Part shown: positions 1 to 6,978 of the stretch, piece by piece
Layout of the letters: the number at the start of each line of letters is the position of its first letter
How positions within the stretch are numbered: position 1 is the first letter of the stretch
From: Streptosporangiaceae bacterium
GTDB lineage: Bacteria > Actinomycetota > Actinomycetes > Streptosporangiales > Streptosporangiaceae
Assembly (NCBI GenBank): GCA_030040475.1
Contig: JASHTQ010000164.1
Span: forward strand, 1-16,324
Direction: 5' to 3'
Length of the DNA: 16,324 nucleotides
The notes under the pieces: generated by a model
Database searches by the model: none
Told to the model about the DNA's origin: nothing
What the model saw: only the letters and a program-made list of their open reading frames with translations
Program-made: the position numbers and the translations under genes

Positions 1-551
1 TGGCCGGGCCGATCGCGGCGCTGGTCGTGATCACCGCGTCGGGCGGGTCCATCCTCACCTTCACCCCGCACATGCTCGCCAGCCCGGCGCTCGGGTTCTG
101 GGGACTGCTCGCGTTCACCGGCGCGGCGGCGGTCAGCAGGTGGGCGGCCGGCGGCGTCGCCGACCGGCGCGGGCCCACCGTGGCGGTTGCCCCGCTGCTG
201 TTCACCGGCGCGCTCGGGCTGGCCGCGATCGGCCTGGAGGTGGGCAGCGTCCAGCACACCGCCAGCCGCATCCTCGCCATCTGCGGCCTGTTCCTCGCCG
301 GAGTCGCCTTCGGCGGCCTGCAGAACCTGACGCTGGCGCAGGCGTTCATCGCCGCGGGGGAACAGGCTCGATCCACCGTGAGCATCGCCTGGAACCTGAG
401 CTTCGACGCGGGCACCGGCCTGGGTGCGATCGCCACCGGCGCAATCGCGACCGCGACCTCCTACTCGGCCGCGTTCCTCGCTCTCGCCGTCGCGGTCGCC
501 GCCGTGGGCGCCTGCTGGGGCCTGCCGCGGCTCGCCAGGCGCCGCGGCTAG
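1..551 (+). CDS. MFS transporter, C-terminal part (5' end outside window)
   Basis: The reading frame is open from the first bases of the window (codons in phase from base 3) and ends at TAG 549-551, leaving about 182 residues. The product is a chain of hydrophobic Ala/Gly/Leu-rich segments of membrane-helix length. After the second helix lies a short basic loop reading RWAAGGVADRRGP, which matches the G-R-x-A-G-x-x-A-D-R-x-G loop of major facilitator superfamily carriers. About five to six helices are visible, so this is the C-terminal half of a usual 12- to 14-helix protein. It should be an inner-membrane, proton-driven permease. The substrate cannot be told; drug or metabolite export is typical for this subgroup. 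The downstream gene starts 86 bp later on the same strand but belongs to another transporter family. I am sure of the family and unsure of the function. Confidence 0.85.
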   Translation, partial: AGPIAALVVITASGGSILTFTPHMLASPALGFWGLLAFTGAAAVSRWAAGGVADRRGPTVAVAPLLFTGALGLAAIGLEVGSVQHTASRILAICGLFLAGVAFGGLQNLTLAQAFIAAGEQARSTVSIAWNLSFDAGTGLGAIATGAIATATSYSAAFLALAVAVAAVGACWGLPRLARRRG

Positions 552-560
552 GGCGACGGC

Positions 561-576
561 CCGGCGGGCGCGCCGG
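561..576 (+). terminator. GC-rich hairpin after the MFS gene
   Basis: A perfect 6-bp stem, CCGGCG (561-566) and CGCCGG (571-576), closes a 4-nt loop 9 bp after the MFS stop codon. A second weak stem, CGCTC/GAGCG, lies just downstream. There is no T-run, which is common for actinobacterial hairpin terminators. It could equally be chance in such GC-rich DNA. Confidence 0.3.
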
Positions 577-636
577 TTCACGCTCGCGCCGAGAGCGTAA
601 ATGCATTGGGCCGGGAGATCCGGGTAGCTGGCGCGG

Positions 637-1512
637 ATGCTGAGCTACGTGCTTGCGGTCCTGGCGGCGTGCTCGAACGCCACGTCGTCGGTGCTGCAGC
701 GCAAGGCGAACCGCGAGGTGCCGAGGAAGCAGAACCTGAGCCCGCGGCTGATCTGGAGCCTGGCGCACCAGCCGACGTGGTTCGGCGGCGTGCTCGCCAT
801 CAGCGTCGGCTTCCTGCTGCAGGCCGCCGCGCTCGGCAACGGGCAGCTCTCGGTCGTCGAGCCGGTCCTGGTGCTCGAACTGCCCGCGACGCTGATCCTG
901 GCCGCCTGGGTGTTCCGCACCCGGCTTGGCCGGCGGGAATGGGCGTGCGTCATCGCGCTGGCGGTGGCGCTGGCCGCGCTGCTGTTCGCGCTGTCCCCGT
1001 CGGGCGGAAGCACGTCCGGGGTGCGCTGGTACACCTGGCTCGTCGCCATCGGCGCCAACCTCGCGGTGGCGGGCGCGCTGGTGGCGTGCGGGCGCCGCTG
1101 GAATGTCGGCCGCGGCCGGAAGCAAACCGCGGGCGGCGCGCGCCGGGCGGCCGTGCTCGGCGTGGCGGCCGGCTCGATGTTCGGGCTGACGGCGGCGCTG
1201 ATGAAGGGCATGACCGGCACCTTCCGCGGCGGGATCGGCGGGGTGGTGACGCACTGGGAGCTGTACGGCATGGTCGCGACCGGGCTGCTCGGGATGTTCC
1301 TGCTGCAGTCCGCGCTGAACGCCGGGCAGCTGCTCGCCGCCCAGCCCGGGCTCACGCTCACCGACCCGATCGTGTCGATCCTGTGGGGCGTGCTGGTCTT
1401 CGGGGAGCGGGTCCGGTCGGGCTGGTTCGGCGTCCTGGCCGTGGCCGGCATGCTCGTGCTGGCCGCCGCCGTGGTGGTCCTGGCCCGCTCCCCGATGCTC
1501 AGCGACGGATGA
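637..1512 (+). CDS. DMT-superfamily (EamA-like) permease
   Basis: A 291-residue integral membrane protein with nine to ten hydrophobic helices arranged as two similar halves, as in drug/metabolite transporters. The first helix starts right at the N-terminus (LSYVLAVLAACSNATSSVLQ). The half-repeat signatures are SVVEPVLVLELPATL near residues 72-86 and GLTLTDPIVSILWGVLVFGE near 238-257, the typical EamA pattern of Pro-containing helices followed by a short acidic turn. About 290 residues is normal for the family. The ATG at 637 is chosen because the first helix begins immediately after it; the GGGAG at 613-617 is too far away to be a clear ribosome site. The gene converges on the hydrolase and overlaps its 3' end by 14 bp. 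The substrate is unknown. Confidence 0.85.
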   Translation: MLSYVLAVLAACSNATSSVLQRKANREVPRKQNLSPRLIWSLAHQPTWFGGVLAISVGFLLQAAALGNGQLSVVEPVLVLELPATLILAAWVFRTRLGRREWACVIALAVALAALLFALSPSGGSTSGVRWYTWLVAIGANLAVAGALVACGRRWNVGRGRKQTAGGARRAAVLGVAAGSMFGLTAALMKGMTGTFRGGIGGVVTHWELYGMVATGLLGMFLLQSALNAGQLLAAQPGLTLTDPIVSILWGVLVFGERVRSGWFGVLAVAGMLVLAAAVVVLARSPMLSDG

Positions 1513-3232
1513 CCGGGAGCACCAGGCGGGACGGCAGGGACCTGGTGTGGTGCACGCGGTTGACGGCCTGGCGCAGGTCCGCCTCCCCCTCCGCGGCGAT
1601 CACGCCGCCGGTGTTCGTGTTGCGGTCGAAGCGGGGGAAGTTGCTGCTCGACACCTCCAGCCGGATCCGGTGCCCGGCCGGAAACACGACGGCCGTGGCC
1701 ACCAGGTCGACGGTCACCTGGTAGACGCGCTCCGGCTTGAGCAGCGACGGCTCCGACAGCGACTCGCGGTACCTGGCCCGCAGGATGCCGTCGGCGAGGT
1801 TCTCCGCCCGCCCGTCCGGGGCCACGTCGACCAGCTTGGCGGTGACGTCGGTATCGGGCGCCGACGAGGAGACGTGCAGCACCGCCACGACCGGGCCGAT
1901 CACCTCGACCGGCTCGGCCAGCGGCTCGGTCGTGTAGCACAGCACGTCGCGGCGCGCCTCGACCGCACGCTGGTCCCGCGGCCCGGCGTTGGCGCCGATG
2001 TACAGCCCGGGCAGGAAGGTCGAACCGCCGGTCGTCGGCACCGGGTCGCGCGGGTCGTAGAGGTACGCGTCCTCCGGCTCGTCGCCCGGCGGGTCCGCGG
2101 ACAGGCTCCCGTCGCCGCCGGCCGTGTTGGCCAGGCCGCGGCTGTGCAGGAAGTAGTCCACGTACTCGGTGCCCGGCAGCGGCCAGTCGTCCTCGTCCCG
2201 CCACACGTTGGCGCCCATGACGAACAGCCGGACCGGCTTGCCGCCGGCCAGGCCGGTGTCGGTGCCGCGCAGCAGCCAGTCGAACCAGCGCAGCTGCAGC
2301 CGGGTGAGGCCGGCGACCTCGATCCCCGCCAGCAGCCCGTAGCCCCGCTCGGGAAACCACCCGTCCATCGGCCCGTGCGCCCACGGCCCGATGACAAGCC
2401 GCTGGTGCCGGCGGGCGGCGTCGCTGCCGCCGCGGGCCTTCATCCCGGCGTAGTTGGCCAGCGTGCCGTGCAGGAACAGGTCGTACCAGCCGCCCACGTT
2501 CAGCGCCGGGACGGTGATCTGGCCGTAGGCCTCGCGCGGCGCGGTGGCCCGCCAGTAGTCGTCGTAGCTGGGATGGCGCAGCCATTCGTCGTAGTAGGGG
2601 GCGAACCTCGCCAGCTCGGGCAGCCCGAGCAGCGGCAGCCGCCGGTAGGCGGCGTCGATGCCGTCATGCGCCGCCACCATCGCGGCGAAGTCCGCGCGGC
2701 CGGCGGCGCCGGCCCTTATCCGCCGGGTCACCTCGGGCAGGGCCAGCGCCATCAGCGTCCAGTACAGGTTGAAGCCGAGCTGGAACGCGCCGCCCTGGTA
2801 GGCCCAGCCGTCGTAGTACTGGTCGGTGGTGGCGAACGGGGCGATGGCCCGCAGCGCCCCGGGGGCCTGGGTGGCCGCCATCCACTGGGTGGCGCCGTAG
2901 TAGGACCCGCCGATCATGCCGACCGCGCCGGTCGACCACGGCTGGGCGGCGGCCCACGCGATCGTGTCCGCCCCGTCGCGCGCCTCGTCGAAGAACGGAT
3001 TGAACTCGCCTTGCGACGCCCACCGCCCGCGGGTGTCCTGGGCCACCACGACGTACCCGGCCTGGACCGCGCGCAGGATGTCGAAGGAGTCGAACTGCTC
3101 GTTCTTGTCGTACGGCAGCCGGGTGAGCAGCGTCGGGAACGGGCCGAGCCGGTCGGGCCGGTACACGTCGGTGGCCAGCCGCACGCCGTCGCTCATCGGC
3201 ACCATCAGGTTCTTCTCGATACTGATCCGCAT
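1499..3232 (-). CDS. CocE/NonD family serine hydrolase (X-Pro dipeptidyl-peptidase S15-like)
   Basis: A 577-residue alpha/beta hydrolase of the CocE/NonD (peptidase S15) family, which cleaves acyl esters or N-terminal X-Pro dipeptides with a Ser-Asp-His triad. The nucleophile elbow is GGSYYG with Ser110. The acid is probably Asp251 in GGWYDLFLHG and the base His286 in GPWAHG, the usual spacing of the family. The N-terminal strand MVPMSDGVRLATDVYRP and the DTRGRWASQGEF oxyanion-side segment are also classical. The C-terminal ~240 residues have the beta-rich jelly-roll look of the PepX_C domain (for example IRLEVSSSNFPRFDRNTN). I chose ATG 3232 because GAAGGGG lies about 9 nt upstream and homology begins there; an in-frame start at 3292 would add 20 unlikely residues. 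No signal peptide is visible, so it is probably cytoplasmic. The true substrate is not deducible. Confidence 0.93.
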   Translation of the reverse strand: MRISIEKNLMVPMSDGVRLATDVYRPDRLGPFPTLLTRLPYDKNEQFDSFDILRAVQAGYVVVAQDTRGRWASQGEFNPFFDEARDGADTIAWAAAQPWSTGAVGMIGGSYYGATQWMAATQAPGALRAIAPFATTDQYYDGWAYQGGAFQLGFNLYWTLMALALPEVTRRIRAGAAGRADFAAMVAAHDGIDAAYRRLPLLGLPELARFAPYYDEWLRHPSYDDYWRATAPREAYGQITVPALNVGGWYDLFLHGTLANYAGMKARGGSDAARRHQRLVIGPWAHGPMDGWFPERGYGLLAGIEVAGLTRLQLRWFDWLLRGTDTGLAGGKPVRLFVMGANVWRDEDDWPLPGTEYVDYFLHSRGLANTAGGDGSLSADPPGDEPEDAYLYDPRDPVPTTGGSTFLPGLYIGANAGPRDQRAVEARRDVLCYTTEPLAEPVEVIGPVVAVLHVSSSAPDTDVTAKLVDVAPDGRAENLADGILRARYRESLSEPSLLKPERVYQVTVDLVATAVVFPAGHRIRLEVSSSNFPRFDRNTNTGGVIAAEGEADLRQAVNRVHHTRSLPSRLVLPVIRR

Positions 3233-3370
3233 CGCGGCCGCCCCTTCTGTCTGGTACAAATGCGACCGTACACCGCTGGGGTCCGCGACCACGCACCACC
3301 TTTCGTTCGGTAAAAAAGATTTTGAATTTTCAGAACGATCAGTGGTTCACCGCCCAGGCAAAGGAAATCC

Positions 3371-3508
3371 ATGAACGCACACCGGCCCTCGCCCGCCGGG
3401 CTGCACATGGCGGGGGCGCGGCTGGTCTTCGAGGGCGAGCTGGCCCGCTTCGACGGCGCGACCGGGTGGCTGAACTCGCCGCCGCTGACGCCTGCCGGGC
3501 TGCGCGGT
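3371..3508 (+). pseudogene. Truncated N-terminus of a thioredoxin/DipZ-like redoxin gene
   Basis: An ORF starts at ATG 3371 behind AAAGGAAATCC, a plausible ribosome site. Residues 24-46 (LARFDGATGWLNSPPLTPAG, then LRG) closely match the segment that precedes the thioredoxin fold in actinobacterial DipZ-like redoxins, where LRG is followed by KVVLVDFWTYTCINW and the active-site cysteines. Here the match stops abruptly after LRG at 3508. The continuation to the stop at 3697 is Arg/Pro/His-rich and unrelated, so the redox-active domain is absent. I read this as a 5' gene fragment left by a deletion. The family match comes from memory of conserved sequence and was not computed. Confidence 0.6.
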
Positions 3509-3603
3509 GCCGAACCGCACTCGAGCCCTCGGCGGCCGGACCCTGCCCGTCCTCGCACCTCCCGCGCTGATAGCCTCCTTAGTCACACTGGTGCCGCGGA
3601 ATT

Positions 3604-3628
3604 CGACGTGGATGTGGCTGCCACGTCG
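3604..3628. repeat. 8-bp inverted repeat (hairpin)
   Basis: CGACGTGG (3604-3611) and CCACGTCG (3621-3628) are perfect reverse complements around a 9-nt loop. It lies in the gene-poor stretch 130 bp before the VOC gene. It could be an operator or a hairpin; no function is shown. Confidence 0.45.
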
Positions 3629-3757
3629 CTCTATGTACATGGCTGTGGCATCCACGCCGAATTGGGTCGGGGCGGGCGGTCACACTCGTCACATTAGGCG
3701 CTTTGGCACCGGGAGTGGTGCTGGCGGCTGGTACCAGGCGGCTGGCAGGGTGGGGGG

Positions 3758-4150
3758 GTGGACGGGTTGCTTCTTTATGTGGATGCGGTGACGGTTCCGG
3801 TGCCCGATCTGGACAGCGGGATCGCGTTTTACGGCGACGTGCTCGGTCACGAGCTCATCTGGCGCAACGAGGCGACCGGGCAGGCCGGACTCCGGACGCC
3901 CAGGTCGGATACCGAGGTCGTGCTGACCGTTCGGCAGGGCTACGAGCCCGACTGGAAGGTCGCCTCCGCCGATGCCGCCGCGGCGGTGTTCGCCGCCAAC
4001 GGCGGGCAGGTGCTCGCCGGGCCGATGGACATCCCGATCGGACGGCTCGCGGTCGTGGCGGATCCCTTCGGCAACCGTCTCGTGCTGCTCGACTCGACGA
4101 AGGGCACGTACGACACCGACGAGTCCGGCGCGGTCACCGGCGTCTCGTGA
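3758..4150 (+). CDS. VOC-family (glyoxalase/bleomycin-resistance fold) protein
   Basis: A 130-residue protein with the vicinal-oxygen-chelate pattern. An N-terminal beta strand and helix, AVTVPVPDLDSGIAFYGDVLGHEL (residues 10-33, split by a turn), has the V-x-D-x-x-x-x-x-F-Y-x-x-x-L-G signature. The C-terminal strand ADPFGNRLVLLD (101-112) carries the D-P-x-G-N motif. One glyoxalase-like module of this length is typical; dimers form the active site. In the conserved metal positions I see only weak candidates, so this may be a binding or resistance-type member rather than a metalloenzyme. The GTG start at 3758 follows a G-rich run that can serve as ribosome site. The stop codon TGA touches the stop of the convergent STAS gene, giving TGATCA at the junction. 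Substrate unknown. Confidence 0.85.
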   Translation: MDGLLLYVDAVTVPVPDLDSGIAFYGDVLGHELIWRNEATGQAGLRTPRSDTEVVLTVRQGYEPDWKVASADAAAAVFAANGGQVLAGPMDIPIGRLAVVADPFGNRLVLLDSTKGTYDTDESGAVTGVS

Positions 4151-4513
4151 TCAGCCGGCCGGCGCGGCGGGCGGCTGCGCCAGGGCCTCTTCCAGGCTGG
4201 CCACGTGCGGGATCACCCGGTCCAGGCCGGTGATCTCGAAGATGCGCAGCACGCCGGACCCCGGCATGACCAGCAGGAGCTGACCGCCGTCTGACCGGGT
4301 CCGCTTGTGCGCGGCCACCAGCGCGTGCAGCCCGGCCGTGTCGCAGAACTCGGTCCGGGTCATGTCGACCACGAACCTCCCCTGCCCTTGCGTGGCCGCC
4401 TCGGACAGCGCCGCCCGCAGCCCGTCGGCGTTGGTGATGTCGATCTCTTCCGGCGCCACCACCACCGGCACCCCGCTCACCACCTCGACGGGGAACCCGG
4501 CCTCAGCCGTCAC
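4151..4513 (-). CDS. STAS-domain anti-sigma factor antagonist (RsbV/SpoIIAA type)
   Basis: A 120-residue single STAS domain. In partner switching, the unphosphorylated form binds the anti-sigma kinase and frees a sigma factor; the kinase phosphorylates it and a PP2C phosphatase reverses this. The signature lies at residues 49-63, VDMTRTEFCDTAGLH, where D58-T59-A60-G61 replaces the usual D-S-S/A-G. Thr59 is therefore the predicted phospho-acceptor. N-terminal beta strands (PVVVAPEEIDITNADGLR) and the later LLLVMPGSGVLRIFEITGLD fit the fold. The GTG start at 4513 has GAGGAGACGG about 8 nt upstream. It overlaps the last 11 bp of the phosphatase gene, so the two are very likely translationally coupled. 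It is the last gene of the minus-strand cassette. Confidence 0.93.
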   Translation of the reverse strand: MTAEAGFPVEVVSGVPVVVAPEEIDITNADGLRAALSEAATQGQGRFVVDMTRTEFCDTAGLHALVAAHKRTRSDGGQLLLVMPGSGVLRIFEITGLDRVIPHVASLEEALAQPPAAPAG

Positions 4514-5768
4514 CGTCCGTCTCCTCTCCGCCGCTGCCGATGATAGGCGACTCTGGCTGGCGCCGGACCATCAGCAGGGCGATGTCATCGCGGACCGGTT
4601 GGCTGCCTACCAGCGTTCTCATCACCGCGGCGCAGGCCGCTTCTGCTTCTGCGGGCGCGGCGGTGACCGCGCGGGTGAGCCGGGCCAGGCCGACGTCGAT
4701 CGGCTCGTCCGGTCGCTCGATCAGGCCGTCGGTGTAGAAGCACGCCAGGGCGCCGGGCGGGAACGGCACGGTGGTCACCTCCCGCCGCACCTCGGGGGAC
4801 GCGCCGATCACCAGGCCCGGCGCGACCCGGGCCAGTTCCGCCGCCTCGCCCGGACGGGCGATGACCGGCGGGAAGTGCCCGGCCAGGCTGACATGCATCC
4901 GGTCAAGGGCGGGCTCGATGACCCCGTACAGCACGGTGGCCATCGCGTCGGGCTCGAAGTGCTGCATCTTGCGGTCCAGCCGGTCCAGGACCTCGGCCGG
5001 ATCCCTGGTCTCCAGCGCGTAGGCACGCAGCGCGCTGCGCATCCGGCCCATGATCACCGCGGCCGGCAGGCCGGAGCCGGCCACGTCGCCCATCACCACG
5101 CACAGCTCGCCCGACGGCAGCGTGAACACGTCGTACCAGTCGCCGCCCACCGCCCCGTCGCCAGGGATGTAGCGGGCGGCCAGCTCCACGCCCGCCACGA
5201 CCGGCAGCGCCGCGGGAACCAGGCTGCGCGCCAGCGCGGCCGCCGCGAGGCGATCGGCCTGAGCCGCCATCGCCTGCACCGTGGCGGCGGCCCGGTCCGC
5301 CGCCACCTGCAGCAGCTCGATGTCGCGCTCGGTGAAACGGCGGGCCGTCAGGGAACCGATGTGCATCACCCCGATCACCCGGTCGCTCGCCATCATGGGG
5401 ACGCCCAGCATGGACCGGATGCCCTTGGCCCACAGGATCGGGTTCAGCACGGTGGTGTGGTCGACGTGGTCCAGGATCACCGGCTGGCGCGAGGCGGCGA
5501 TCCGCCCGGCGAACCCCCGGCCCACCGGGATGCGCACGCCCTGGCGGACCTCTTCCTCCAGCCCGACGGCCGCGGTCGCGATCAGCTGGCCGGCCGAGGT
5601 GTCAAGCAGCAAGACCGCGGCGGTATCGACTCCCAGGATTTCCCTGAGCCGGTCCAGGATCTCGACCAGCAGCTCACGGTCATCGCGTCCAAGCGATGCC
5701 ACCTCGGTTATCGACTGGATGGCCCGGAGCCTGACCTCCACAGATTCCGGATCTACCTGCGCTGTCAT
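4503..5768 (-). CDS. GAF-domain PP2C (SpoIIE/RsbU-type) serine phosphatase
   Basis: A 421-residue two-domain protein. Residues ~20-165 are a GAF sensor (for example GRGFAGRIAASRQPVILDHV and LGVPMMASDRVIGVMHIGS). A helical linker (166-190) leads to a PP2C/SpoIIE phosphatase (191-403). Metal-binding acids of the family are visible: D210 in GAVGGDWYDVF, D228 in VVMGDVAGSGLPAA, D347 in CFYTDGLIER and D394/D395 in RDDIALLMV. It should dephosphorylate the STAS antagonist encoded immediately downstream, with the GAF domain tuning activity to an unknown signal. No membrane helix is seen, so it is cytoplasmic. ATG 5768 is preceded by GAGAGG with a spacing of about 7 nt. The gap to the upstream kinase gene is 31 bp. 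Confidence in fold and role is high; the ligand is unknown. Confidence 0.95.
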   Translation of the reverse strand: MTAQVDPESVEVRLRAIQSITEVASLGRDDRELLVEILDRLREILGVDTAAVLLLDTSAGQLIATAAVGLEEEVRQGVRIPVGRGFAGRIAASRQPVILDHVDHTTVLNPILWAKGIRSMLGVPMMASDRVIGVMHIGSLTARRFTERDIELLQVAADRAAATVQAMAAQADRLAAAALARSLVPAALPVVAGVELAARYIPGDGAVGGDWYDVFTLPSGELCVVMGDVAGSGLPAAVIMGRMRSALRAYALETRDPAEVLDRLDRKMQHFEPDAMATVLYGVIEPALDRMHVSLAGHFPPVIARPGEAAELARVAPGLVIGASPEVRREVTTVPFPPGALACFYTDGLIERPDEPIDVGLARLTRAVTAAPAEAEAACAAVMRTLVGSQPVRDDIALLMVRRQPESPIIGSGGEETDGDG

Positions 5769-5799
5769 CTCGGCGCCTCTCAGCAGGAAGACGTGCTAA

Positions 5800-6294
5800 T
5801 CATAGGCACGGGGCGGCACCCCCGGCCGACGATGGGCCGAAGGTGGCCGTGGCGGTCGTGCCCCACGGGCCGGATGTGACCCGCAACTGGTCGGCGACCT
5901 GCTGCACCACCCAGAGGCCGTGACCGGGGGTGACCCACGCGCTCAGCACGCTGAGGCCGGGAGGACCGGACTGTCTGGCCGGCCCGGCAGCCCCGACGTC
6001 CATGGGATCGGTTCCCGGAGCGCCCGGATCGTCGAACGCCGCCGCGCCATCGTCGACCCGGCACCGCAGCGCTCCCGCCAGATTCCAGATCCGCAGCCGA
6101 CCCGCTCCCGCGCCGTGCTGGACCGCGTTGGCCGCCAGTTCGTGAATGGCCAGCACCATGTCATCGACACGGTGGCCAGCCATGCCGACCCGGCCCCCGC
6201 AGGCCTGCACGGCCGCCCGCAGCGTATGGAGCGTGCCGGAATCGAACCTCGTATCAAGAATCAGTGCTTTGTCTCCGTCAGCTGTGTCATCCAT
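5800..6294 (-). CDS. Anti-sigma regulatory factor, GHKL serine kinase (RsbW/SpoIIAB type)
   Basis: A 164-residue GHKL ATPase/kinase. It would hold a sigma factor inactive and phosphorylate the STAS antagonist. Counting from ATG 6294, the N-box is HELAANAVQHG (residues 51-61), with the catalytic Glu and Mg-binding Asn. The G1-like box is VDDGAAAF (80-87) and the G2-like lid is GHGLWVV (124-130). About 35 Gly/Pro/Ala-rich residues between G1 and G2 form a long ATP lid. The exact start is uncertain: AGGGGA is only 2-3 nt before ATG 6294, whereas an in-frame TTG at 6306 would add four residues with a better spaced but weaker site. It is the first gene of the cassette. No sigma factor gene is in the window, so the target is encoded elsewhere. 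Confidence 0.92.
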   Translation of the reverse strand: MDDTADGDKALILDTRFDSGTLHTLRAAVQACGGRVGMAGHRVDDMVLAIHELAANAVQHGAGAGRLRIWNLAGALRCRVDDGAAAFDDPGAPGTDPMDVGAAGPARQSGPPGLSVLSAWVTPGHGLWVVQQVADQLRVTSGPWGTTATATFGPSSAGGAAPCL

Positions 6295-6306
6295 CTTCCC
6301 CTGCAA

Positions 6307-6507
6307 TCGACAGCTAGCCGCCTGCCAGCCTTAGCTACCTGCAAACCGGCCATGTATCCGGCCAGCGCGCCGGTTCCTGCTGCCCGATTCTGGCAGGCGG
6401 GGCTCGCCAGGTTTGGCGCGGGCTGGCTGGGTAGTCCGGTCGGGAGCCAGTCGCCCGGGGGCGAGAGCGGAGGAATTTCGCGTTTCGCCAGCCACCAGGA
6501 GGAGCCC
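6307..6507. promoter_or_regulatory. Divergent control region between stress cassette and dehydrogenase operon
   Basis: These 201 bp separate two divergently transcribed operons and so must hold both promoters. I see a small hairpin, CTGCC (6380-6384) and GGCAG (6392-6396), and no convincing vegetative promoter. On the minus strand GGAAC followed 13 nt later by GGATAC (complement near 6354-6377) faintly resembles an alternative-sigma promoter, but the spacing is off. AGGAGGA directly before base 6508 is the ribosome site of the plus-strand operon. Confidence 0.4.
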
Positions 6508-6978
6508 ATGTCATCTCGGCGCGCCCGCCGCAGCGCGGCCGGCCAGACCGTTCACGGCATCGACCGGATGGTGCGGAACGTGCGAACCGGGCGCTTCGAG
6601 CGCAGCCTGTCGGCGCTGACCGCGGCCGGGGCGCTGGTGACGGCGGCGGAGATCTACTTCGAGCACGACAGCGCCAGCTTCGGCAACAAGATGATGTGGC
6701 TGCCGGTCGCGCTGGGACCGGTCGGCGCGGCGGCGGGAGTCGCCGGGTTCGTCAGCCGCCGGGCGGCGAAGACGGCGCTGCCCATCACCTCGGCGGCGAT
6801 CGTGGCCAACGGCCTACAGGGCCTCTACCTGCACGCCCGCGGCATCGCCCAGAAGCCGGGAGGCTGGCGGAACGCCCGGTACAACATGGAGATGGGGCCG
6901 CCGCTGCTCGCTCCGCTGCTGGTCACCATCGTGGGCGGGATGGGCCTGCTGGCGGCGATCTTGCGGCGGGAGCAGTGA
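6508..6978 (+). CDS. Four-helix membrane protein of a GMC-dehydrogenase operon
   Basis: A 156-residue protein with a basic N-terminus (MSSRRARRSA) and four predicted membrane helices at about residues 34-50, 63-83, 89-109 and 131-152. The loop between helices 3 and 4 has a striking conserved-looking block, HARGIAQKPGGWRNARYNME, that leads into MGPPLLAPLL. I know no assigned function. I recall similar proteins next to gluconate 2-dehydrogenase subunit 3 genes, which is the arrangement here. ATG 6508 has an excellent ribosome site, AGGAGGA, 6 nt upstream. Its TGA overlaps the GTG of the next gene by four bases (GTGA, 6975-6978), so it is co-translated with the dehydrogenase. It could anchor the soluble subunits to the membrane or pass electrons onward. 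There are no Cys residues and no obvious paired-His heme ligands within the helices. Confidence 0.85.
   Translation: MSSRRARRSAAGQTVHGIDRMVRNVRTGRFERSLSALTAAGALVTAAEIYFEHDSASFGNKMMWLPVALGPVGAAAGVAGFVSRRAAKTALPITSAAIVANGLQGLYLHARGIAQKPGGWRNARYNMEMGPPLLAPLLVTIVGGMGLLAAILRREQ

Larger units (their letters stand above)
3233..3757. other. 525-bp stretch without an intact gene; gene debris and hairpin
   Basis: This interval separates the hydrolase from the VOC gene. It starts with a rare AT-rich patch (about 3309-3331) flanked by the 6-bp inverted repeat TCGTTC (3303-3308) and GAACGA (3333-3338). It then contains the truncated thioredoxin/DipZ-like start (3371-3508, listed separately) and an 8-bp inverted repeat at 3604-3628. 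The remaining frames on both strands have no recognisable domains. A minus-strand frame beginning at 3655 reads MDATAMYIERRGSHIHVEF, but it runs antisense into the DipZ remnant and I cannot identify it. Confidence 0.6.

Noticed and set aside
645..2585. Long minus-strand open frame (646 codons) covering the permease and part of the hydrolase
   Set aside because: It is antisense to the DMT gene and in the wrong frame of the hydrolase. Its product is Arg/Pro/Gly-rich with no domain, a usual shadow in GC-rich DNA.
1547..3313. 588-codon plus-strand frame opposite the hydrolase
   Set aside because: Composition is Gly/Arg/Val/His repeats with no motif. The minus-strand frame has the catalytic triad and a ribosome site.
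3347..3655. Minus-strand ORF beginning MDATAMYIERRGSHIHVEF, considered as an integrase N-terminus
   Set aside because: The resemblance to tyrosine-recombinase starts is limited to a few residues, and the rest is antisense to the DipZ-like fragment and Arg/Pro-rich.
4305..5879. 524-codon plus-strand frame opposite the phosphatase
   Set aside because: Antisense shadow. The minus strand encodes well-defined GAF and PP2C motifs.
6340..6385. Alternative-sigma-like promoter (GGAAC...GGATAC, minus strand) for the anti-sigma kinase
   Set aside because: The 13-nt spacing does not fit known actinobacterial alternative-sigma promoters and single matches are expected by chance.
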